From positions 1-5,813 of the forward strand of contig CAAFOA010000048.1 in assembly GCA_900764415.1 (NCBI GenBank): a stretch of DNA of 5,813 bases, in the 5' to 3' direction. A program made the translations under genes and the position numbers. Shown piece by piece: positions 1 through 4,573 of this stretch. Below the pieces are notes generated by a model. The model was not told where the DNA came from. It was given only the letters and a program-made list of their open reading frames with translations, and did no database searches. The stretch's first letter is position 1. The number at the start of each line of letters is the position of its first letter. Source of the stretch: an uncultured Collinsella sp. (lineage in GTDB: Bacteria > Actinomycetota > Coriobacteriia > Coriobacteriales > Coriobacteriaceae).

Positions 1-542
1 GTTATGGATTTTGGAGATGGGCTCGATGTCGGCGTAGACGTTGAGCGTCGCCATGGCGTCCTTGTGGCCGAGGATCGACTGCAGCGCCTTGATGTCGCCG
101 CCGTGGCGGATCCACTGCGTCGCGAAGGTGTGGCGCAGGCCGTGGAACGTGATCAGCTCGTCGTTGGTGCCCATGAGGCCGTTGGTCTCCGAGAACGTCT
201 TGAACGCCCTGCGGATATAGCTTGTCGTCGCGAAGGTCGCGCCCGCTCCGACAGGATGTAGCAGTCCCCGATCTCGACCGCCCCGGTAAGGCCGCGCAAG
301 CGCAGCTTTCCGCAGTCGATCTCGTGGGTCTCCTTCAGGAAGGGGAGTAGGCCGACCGGGTCGATGGGGATACCCCTGGCGTCATGGGTCTTGGTGTCCT
401 TGATGAACGAACCCATTCCCTTCGCGTACGCCACCGAGTGTCTGATCGAGATCAGGCCCGTCTCGAAATCCACATCGCACCACCGAAGGCCGCAGACCTC
501 GCCGATTCGCATCCCCGTGTGCAGGGCGAGTACGACCGCCCT
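1..542 (-). pseudogene. Tyrosine recombinase (phage/ICE integrase), decayed C-terminal fragment
   Basis: This is the catalytic domain of a site-specific tyrosine recombinase, which cuts and rejoins DNA to move a phage or conjugative element. Reading leftward, homology begins at about 542 with AVVLALHTGMRIGEVCGLRW, which holds the first catalytic Arg (RIGE, codon 509-507). It continues through the KDTKT strand region to about 250. The frame then changes: HGLRH (codons 144-130) and LGHKDAM followed by the nucleophile Tyr (codon 36-34, NVY) lie in a different frame. Restoring one G in the run near 248-250 gives a smooth ILSGAGATFATTSYIRRAF, so a one-base deletion is the likely lesion. The N-terminal SAM-like and arm-binding domains are absent: a TAG at 543-545, the stop of the neighbouring HTH gene, sits in the same frame just before the homology. 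The coding sequence continues past the left edge. The family call is firm; non-functionality is inferred from truncation plus frameshift, and a sequencing error could explain only the latter. Confidence 0.87.
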
Positions 543-794
543 CTAATCCTCGGCGGACCAATCGAGTCCGAACTCCTTTCGGGCATCCTCTTCGCTCATG
601 ACTTCGAGAAGGTCTCCGGGTTGGCAACGAAGGGCGAGGCATAGCTGCTCGAGTGTGTTGAAGCGAATGCCGCGAATATGCCCTTTTTTAATACGGGACA
701 GGTTCACGGGCGTGGTTCCAATCCTTTCGGCAAGTTCGTTCGAGGAAATCTTTCGCTCGGCCATGATCTTGTCGAGGCGAACAATTACGGGCAT
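543..794 (-). CDS. Small Cro/C1-type HTH regulator (YozG-like, HTH_26 type)
   Basis: An 83-residue DNA-binding protein that is almost entirely one helix-turn-helix domain. The scaffold runs from VRLDKIMAERKIS, through the turn region NELAERIGTTPVNLSRIKKG (about residues 19-38), to FNTLEQLCLALRCQPGDLLEV, the characteristic C-terminal helices of XRE-family proteins of the YozG/HTH_26 type. A short acidic tail (MSEEDARKEF...) follows. ATG at 794 is supported by AAGGA at 805-801, six bases upstream and overlapping the TAA of the upstream DUF2975 gene, so the two are translationally close and almost certainly co-transcribed. Proteins of this size are commonly encoded next to DUF2975 membrane proteins (as in Bacillus yoaS/yozG, as I recall). 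The pair is thought to act together, but its role is not established. It may autoregulate from the control region at 1317-1451. The stop codon lies directly against the integrase remnant, in the same frame. Confidence 0.93.
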   Translation of the reverse strand: MPVIVRLDKIMAERKISSNELAERIGTTPVNLSRIKKGHIRGIRFNTLEQLCLALRCQPGDLLEVMSEEDARKEFGLDWSAED

Positions 795-803
795 GGCGTT
801 TCC

Positions 804-1316
804 TTACGCAATCTCGTCGGAGTCGAGGTACAGCTCTCGGGCGTACAAGAAGAGCTGGGAAAGCATGAACAGGACGATGCCGAGAACCAGAGAGGTCCAA
901 TCGAATGATGAAGCGATCTCTTGGGCGCCGACGGCCCCCTCGCCGCCAAACATCGAAACGGAGGTTTTGAGTGAGCCGGCGTAGAGGCTGGTGGCAGCTT
1001 GAACAACGAAGAGAATGCCGAGCACCTTCAAGCATGTCGCAGACCCTTTCTTGAAGGGGTCTCCGCTCTTGATCGTCCACACGAGAACGGCGCTGAGGAT
1101 GGTCGTAGCGATACCGATGACGGCAGGGACCAATGTCGAGATCGCAAGGGCTGGATACGCGGGGGAGTCTGCAATTACAGGGTTGTCGAGCACTTCGATT
1201 GCTGGCTTTAAGGAGAACGCCACTTGTGCGATGGCGGTGGCGCAAAGGGTCGCAGAGGCTATCGCACATGCGATGCGGAAGGAATGAAGCCGGGGAGTGC
1301 GATTGTCGGAACTCAT
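804..1316 (-). CDS. DUF2975 family four-helix membrane protein
   Basis: A 170-residue integral membrane protein with four hydrophobic segments: about residues 13-36, 54-82, 92-115 and 139-158. The family signs are GDPF at 85-88, at the start of the third helix block (DUF2975 proteins usually have a G-x-P-F motif here), and the C-terminal stretch LVLGIVLFMLSQLFLYARELYLDSDEIA region, which matches the usual end of the family (helix, Y/F, then an acidic tail). ATG at 1316 has a strong Shine-Dalgarno GGAGG five bases upstream. It is the first gene of a two-gene minus-strand operon; the HTH gene begins nine bases after its stop. Known biology of the family is poor. Pairing with a tiny HTH protein suggests a membrane partner that senses something or controls the regulator; that is inference. 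It is transcribed divergently from the ABC transporter operon, with only about 135 bases between their starts. Confidence 0.85.
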   Translation of the reverse strand: MSSDNRTPRLHSFRIACAIASATLCATAIAQVAFSLKPAIEVLDNPVIADSPAYPALAISTLVPAVIGIATTILSAVLVWTIKSGDPFKKGSATCLKVLGILFVVQAATSLYAGSLKTSVSMFGGEGAVGAQEIASSFDWTSLVLGIVLFMLSQLFLYARELYLDSDEIA

Positions 1317-1321
1317 AATAA

Positions 1322-1326
1322 CCTCC
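1322..1326 (-). promoter_or_regulatory. Ribosome binding site of the DUF2975 gene
   Basis: A perfect GGAGG on the minus strand, with a five-base spacer (TTATT) to the ATG at 1316. It fixes the start of the DUF2975 gene. Confidence 0.85.
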
Positions 1327-1346
1327 GAAGAATTTAAAAAACTCAG

Positions 1347-1359
1347 GTTACTTTTTAAC
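1347..1359. promoter_or_regulatory. Inverted repeat GTTA-N5-TAAC, shared motif copy 1
   Basis: GTTACTTTTTAAC forms a short inverted repeat (GTTA/TAAC). It overlaps the larger palindrome that starts at 1354. The string GTTACTTTT recurs at 4528-4536, upstream of the second transporter gene, again followed closely by TAACA. A candidate operator half-site arrangement; the binding protein is unknown, and the adjacent HTH protein is an obvious candidate. Confidence 0.4.
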
Positions 1360-1372
1360 AGTTTATGTTAAA
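1354..1372. promoter_or_regulatory. 19-bp palindrome, candidate operator
   Basis: TTTAACAgtttaTGTTAAA has perfect seven-base arms around a five-base centre. It lies in the middle of the divergent region, 38 bases from the DUF2975 start on one side and about 80 bases from the permease start on the other. Length and symmetry fit an operator for a dimeric HTH repressor, and it covers possible -10 boxes on both strands. The symmetry is seen directly; binding is inferred. Confidence 0.5.
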
Positions 1373-1378
1373 TTGACT

Positions 1379-1388
1379 TTGCCGGCAA
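1379..1388. other. 10-bp perfect palindrome TTGCCGGCAA
   Basis: TTGCCGGCAA is self-complementary over all ten bases and lies between the AT-rich operator-like palindrome and the leader hairpin. It could be a second protein-binding site or chance; no function is assigned. Confidence 0.25.
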
Positions 1389-1395
1389 GTAATAA

Positions 1396-1418
1396 GGGCC
1401 GAGCATTTTGTTCGGCCC
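1396..1418 (+). promoter_or_regulatory. GC-rich hairpin in the leader of the transporter operon
   Basis: GGGCCGA (1396-1402) pairs perfectly with TCGGCCC (1412-1418) around a nine-base loop GCATTTTGT. On the plus strand no T run follows, so it is not a classical terminator in that direction. On the minus strand the stem is followed by TTATTACTT, a weak T-rich tail. It ends 33 bases before the permease start. Leader stability or attenuation, or a minus-strand terminator shielding the DUF2975 operon, are the options. Confidence 0.45.
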
Positions 1419-1451
1419 CTCTGTTCCGACTGGATGAGGTTAAGGTTGGCG

Positions 1452-3674
1452 ATGAATATGCTCAAAATCTCGAAGGCGATCTTTAGGTCGCTTCTCTCCT
1501 CCAGGTCGCTCTGTGTTGTCGTTGTTGCGTTGATGGTTCTTTGTGCTCTGCCCGTCTTCAGGAGCGCGGCTGGCATCGACGGACGGGTCGAATACCTCGA
1601 GTCGGGAATAACCCGTGTTGAGCAGGAATTGTCAGCATCCTATGCGGATGCGCTTGTGAATGCGGGGGAGGACGGTGTCTATACCTCTTCATCAAGCATG
1701 CCCGCGCTTCTGTACCCTCTTGCCGCGGGACGTCTTATCTTGGCACCGCTCTCTCCCCTACTTCCGTTTCTGCAGATATCGGATGGAGAGTACACCTATT
1801 ATGACGGATCGAAGGAGTACTTGCTATGGGTCGCAACGGCCGTTGCCGTCTCGTTCCTTGCCGCGCGTCTTAACAAACGTGAAAAGCTCATCATCCAGGC
1901 ACCGATGGGCGAGCTGGGTAGACTTGTTGCATCGAGCGTATGGGCGAGTGTTTTTGCAATGCTTGCCGTCCTCGCCATCAATCTTCCAGGGATAATCGCC
2001 GCGCTTGTGAAGAATGGCCCGGGCTCGCCGTTCTATCCGATAGGCTACATTCAATATGCGACTCCGGTTATCAAACCGGCTTGGCTGGTGTTCGCGCAGA
2101 CGGCCATCTTGCAATTCTTGGTGGCAGCGTTCATCTTGCTTGTCGTTCACCTTGCCGTGAAGATTGCCAATAACCCTACGCTTGGAATCGTGTTCGTATG
2201 TGCCCTGATGGGGGTGACGATGGTTCCCGGGTATTACGGAAGATCCATCGCTTTACGTGAGTTCGCCCTGTTGAATCCCCTTACGTATGCGAACACTGAG
2301 TTGACCGTCGGCGCCTATAGCCCGTACCCGACAACGCAGATAGTGAATCTGCCTGGACTTTGCTTCGAGCGTGGCGCGATTGCCCTCGTATGCGCAATCG
2401 GGATCGAGGTGCTGGCAATTAGCCTGCTTTGCGTTGCTGGAAAGAGCGGCTGCGCGTGCCCGATATCCCCGATTTGTCTTGAGAGAGGTTCCTTCACTGC
2501 ATCGAGAACGGCAACTCGTTCGAGCGCTTGTGCCTCCGCCGTTGCATACGTAAGAACGATGGGGAAACTGCTCCTGCGTTCTCCTACCCTCGCCGTATGC
2601 GCGATTGCAATGTCGACGACGATGCTGGCCCCGGCTCTGGTCGAGATGTTTCCTGACGCTGATAACGTTTCCGCTGTTCGGTATAGGGATGGGGAGCTCC
2701 GTTCAATAGATCGGTATCTAGAGCAGAACGCTGCGAATATGGACGTCGAGGGCAAAGCGGCCCTGGAAGACATGCGGGATGCTCTTTCGGGTTTCGTGTA
2801 CGCGCCTATGCCTGCGGAGGGGTTTCGAAGCCTTGCGACGTACGAGCGCGCTCGAGGTGAGCTGGGCGCGGCAGATGCGACTCTCCTGCAATCGATCGGA
2901 ATCGAGCCGGAGACCCCTTCTCGTGCGGAGGCGCGCGCCCTTCTGCTTGAGTCGATCGCGAGCTTGCCGGACCCCAAGGTTTACGAGTTAAGTACGAAGA
3001 TGCCCCCATTAATCCTCCTTTCGTATCTCCAGGCAGCGCTTCCCTCCTTATTTTGGCTGTTGCCCGTGGTTGTCACATCGCTCGCGTGCACCCACCTGCA
3101 GTGTCGTTCCCTTCTGGTTCTCCAGATCCCCGCAACAGCGCATGTGCGTTTTCTGACGGCTGTTGCGCTGGCTCTCCTGCTTGGCTTGGTGCTGCTTTTG
3201 GTGTCGATGGTTCCCGCTGTCGTTGTGTCCGTGATTAAGAACGGTGCGGGTGGATCGGAGTATCCCGTCGCTCTCATTCGGGCGGGAGCTTCGACAACGT
3301 CCATGGTGGGGGAGGCGGTGTTGTGCAGTATTCCGTTGCTGGTCGTGGCATACGGCGTGATTTCCGTCGTCGCTGCGTTGACAGCAGCGATTAGCCGCAA
3401 CCCCGTTGTCACCGGAATGGTTTGCGCGGTTCTCTTGGTGTTGGGTTCGTTGAGCGCTCATGTTGAAAGCGTGGGCATGGGCGTCGCGCTGCTGGCTCCA
3501 TTCGCCTCGTTTGATCCCGCTTCCCAGGTGGGGACGATTGGGTTCCTTGGGCGAGGGACGAACGCGATGCCTTTTGGAGAGGTCGTCGGCGCATCGGGCG
3601 CTCTGCTGGTGGTCTTGGGCGCCGTATCTCCGTTGATGGTGCGCCTGAGTGTTCCAAAGATCGAAAGGGGATGA
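1452..3674 (+). CDS. ABC transporter permease, tandem duplicated (12-helix, ABC-2-like)
   Basis: A 740-residue inner-membrane permease made of two homologous halves joined by a cytosolic linker (about 331-366). Each half has one helix (about 18-37; 377-397), a large extracytoplasmic domain (38-122; 398-525) and five further helices (about 123-140, 158-183, 208-236, 243-260, 309-329; 528-547, 565-593, 617-645, 652-667, 711-731). Both halves carry the same outside loop motif after their third helix: KNGPGSPFYP (187-196) and KNGAGGSEYP (596-605), followed later by matching NP and LLxP segments. This is a complete transporter membrane part in one chain; ABC-2 permeases usually carry one six-helix module per chain. 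ATG at 1452 is preferred because AAGG lies six bases upstream; ATG at 1434 (six residues longer, in frame) has no good ribosome site. The ATPase gene begins five bases after the stop. The linker has three close cysteines (C334, C336, C342). Substrate unknown; export is more likely than import, as no binding-protein gene is seen. Confidence 0.88.
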   Translation: MNMLKISKAIFRSLLSSRSLCVVVVALMVLCALPVFRSAAGIDGRVEYLESGITRVEQELSASYADALVNAGEDGVYTSSSSMPALLYPLAAGRLILAPLSPLLPFLQISDGEYTYYDGSKEYLLWVATAVAVSFLAARLNKREKLIIQAPMGELGRLVASSVWASVFAMLAVLAINLPGIIAALVKNGPGSPFYPIGYIQYATPVIKPAWLVFAQTAILQFLVAAFILLVVHLAVKIANNPTLGIVFVCALMGVTMVPGYYGRSIALREFALLNPLTYANTELTVGAYSPYPTTQIVNLPGLCFERGAIALVCAIGIEVLAISLLCVAGKSGCACPISPICLERGSFTASRTATRSSACASAVAYVRTMGKLLLRSPTLAVCAIAMSTTMLAPALVEMFPDADNVSAVRYRDGELRSIDRYLEQNAANMDVEGKAALEDMRDALSGFVYAPMPAEGFRSLATYERARGELGAADATLLQSIGIEPETPSRAEARALLLESIASLPDPKVYELSTKMPPLILLSYLQAALPSLFWLLPVVVTSLACTHLQCRSLLVLQIPATAHVRFLTAVALALLLGLVLLLVSMVPAVVVSVIKNGAGGSEYPVALIRAGASTTSMVGEAVLCSIPLLVVAYGVISVVAALTAAISRNPVVTGMVCAVLLVLGSLSAHVESVGMGVALLAPFASFDPASQVGTIGFLGRGTNAMPFGEVVGASGALLVVLGAVSPLMVRLSVPKIERG

Positions 3675-3679
3675 TCTCG

Positions 3680-4420
3680 ATGATTGACCTTCAAACGCTG
3701 ACGATCTCTTATGGAAAGAAGGTGCTCGTAGATTCGGTGAACGCTGAGTTTGCCCCGGGTACGGTCTACGGTCTCGTCGCTCCGAACGGGCATGGAAAGA
3801 CGACGTTGCTGCGTGCGATGGCAGGTTTGCCGGGTCCTCGCGTGGACGGGAGCATCGTTCTGGATGAGGTGCAGAGTACGGGTGCGAGAGAGGTCCGTTC
3901 TATGATCTTCTATGCACCTGGTGAGGGGACGCTGCTGTATCCCGGATTGCGTGCGGAAGATCACCTCAAGATGGTTTGCGATATGTGGCCGCATGCTCGC
4001 GATATCGAAGAGATAGTGGAACAAACGCAGATAGGCGAGTTCGCGAAGATGAGGATCCGCACTCTGAGCCAGGGCATGAAGCAGCAGCTTACCCTGGCGA
4101 TTGCGTATGCGACGGGCGCGCGGTACCTTCTATTAGATGAGCCCATGAACGCGCTCGACCCCAGCAGGGTGGACTTGCATTCCGAGATTCTCAGGAAGCT
4201 GGCCGATTCTGGTACGTGCATCATCATGTCATCCCACATCTTGGATTCGGTCGATAGGCTGTGCGATGAGATTCTGTTTTTGAAGGATGGGAGGCTCATT
4301 AGAAGCATTCCGCAAGATGATGCTGCGCCGAAGTCTCCTGGATCCCATTTCGCAAAGCCTGCCGGACGCGCCGAGGGTGCGCTAAGCACGTATCGGCGAC
4401 TCTACGAAAAGGGCGGGTAG
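3680..4420 (+). CDS. ABC transporter ATP-binding protein
   Basis: A 246-residue cytosolic ATPase that powers the permease encoded just upstream. Visible motifs in order: aromatic Y11 of the A-loop; Walker A APNGHGKTT (34-42, Lys40); signature LSQGM (129-133); Walker B YLLLDEP (149-155, catalytic Glu154); D-loop ALDP (158-161); H-loop His186 (SSH). All catalytic residues are present. Two oddities: Walker A starts with Ala instead of the usual Gly, and the expected Q-loop glutamine is absent (IFYAPGEG, 76-83, where IGYxPQ is typical). Other drug- and peptide-type ABC-2 ATPases (BcrA/DrrA relatives) also vary there. A short C-terminal tail (about 206-246) follows the fold. ATG at 3680 is preferred: AAAGGGG (3664-3670) is nine bases upstream, whereas the in-frame ATG at 3671, which overlaps the permease stop as ATGA, touches that ribosome site directly. 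Translational coupling with the permease is likely. Confidence 0.95.
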   Translation: MIDLQTLTISYGKKVLVDSVNAEFAPGTVYGLVAPNGHGKTTLLRAMAGLPGPRVDGSIVLDEVQSTGAREVRSMIFYAPGEGTLLYPGLRAEDHLKMVCDMWPHARDIEEIVEQTQIGEFAKMRIRTLSQGMKQQLTLAIAYATGARYLLLDEPMNALDPSRVDLHSEILRKLADSGTCIIMSSHILDSVDRLCDEILFLKDGRLIRSIPQDDAAPKSPGSHFAKPAGRAEGALSTYRRLYEKGG

Positions 4421-4452
4421 AAATGCAAGTTAAGAATCTATGTGGCCAATGT

Positions 4453-4481
4453 GATACCGTTGAACCCGCATATCGATACCG
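4453..4481. repeat. Two direct GATACCG repeats, 22 bases apart
   Basis: GATACCG occurs at 4453-4459 and 4475-4481, a start-to-start distance of 22 bases, about two helical turns. The spacing would let a dimer of a response-regulator-like protein bind one DNA face. Two seven-base copies can arise by chance, so this is only suggestive. Confidence 0.25.
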
Positions 4482-4526
4482 CTCAGCCATTCGCCTCGCC
4501 CCCGTCGCACGTATCTTCATCCGGTC

Positions 4527-4545
4527 TGTTACTTTTAATCTAACA
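4527..4545 (+). promoter_or_regulatory. Inverted repeat TGTTA-N9-TAACA, shared motif copy 2 and possible promoter
   Basis: TGTTActtttaatcTAACA is an inverted repeat of the same total length (19) as the operator-like palindrome upstream of the first transporter, and shares GTTACTTTT with it. It contains TAATCT (4536-4541), a fair -10 box, but no clear -35 box. It ends 28 bases before the start of the downstream permease-ATPase gene. Taken with the 153-base spacer, this suggests the second transporter has its own promoter with a common regulator. The motif is seen directly; regulation is inferred. Confidence 0.45.
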
Positions 4546-4561
4546 ATTCTTTGAGGAACGT

Positions 4562-4566
4562 AGGTG
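4562..4566 (+). promoter_or_regulatory. Ribosome binding site of the permease-ATPase gene
   Basis: AGGTG lies seven bases before ATG 4574. A TAA at 4571-4573 is in frame immediately before that ATG, so no longer start is possible. A second purine-rich stretch, GAGGAA, lies at 4553-4558, but at 15 bases is too far. Confidence 0.55.
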
Positions 4567-4573
4567 CTTCTAA

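Larger units (their letters stand above)
1317..1451. promoter_or_regulatory. Divergent intergenic control region
   Basis: AT-rich stretch (especially 1330-1375) between the minus-strand DUF2975/HTH operon and the plus-strand ABC transporter operon; it must hold both promoters. The palindrome at 1354-1372 contains a possible plus-strand -10 box (TATGTT, 1364-1369) and, on the minus strand, a possible -10 box (TAACAT, 1370-1365), so the two promoters could overlap. I see no convincing -35 box for either. The right half is GC-rich and contains a short palindrome and a hairpin. The region as a whole is sure; the exact promoter elements are weak. Confidence 0.6.

Noticed and set aside
4..261. Plus-strand open frame at the left edge
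   Set aside because: Antisense shadow of the integrase catalytic domain, whose HGLRH and Tyr motifs are plainly on the minus strand.
688..1269. Minus-strand open frame of 193 codons across the DUF2975 and HTH genes
   Set aside because: It is in a different frame from two genes that have clear family motifs and ribosome sites; the translation is Arg/Cys-rich noise.
1434..1451. Upstream ATG at 1434 as the start of the permease
   Set aside because: In frame, but without a Shine-Dalgarno at proper distance; ATG 1452 has AAGG six bases upstream.
2315..2977. Long minus-strand open frame (220 codons) inside the permease
   Set aside because: Antisense shadow of a well-supported membrane protein; composition is Ser/Arg/Ala-rich without domains, and no ribosome site was seen.
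3458..4024. Minus-strand open frame of 188 codons across the permease-ATPase junction
   Set aside because: Antisense to two real genes, with no recognisable motif.
4423..4554. A 43-codon plus-strand frame (starts MQVKNLCGQC) in the spacer between the two transporters
   Set aside because: It has a purine-rich stretch upstream and a CxxC, but no recognisable similarity, an undistinguished composition, and it overlaps the promoter-like motif at 4527-4545. It is not supported as a gene.
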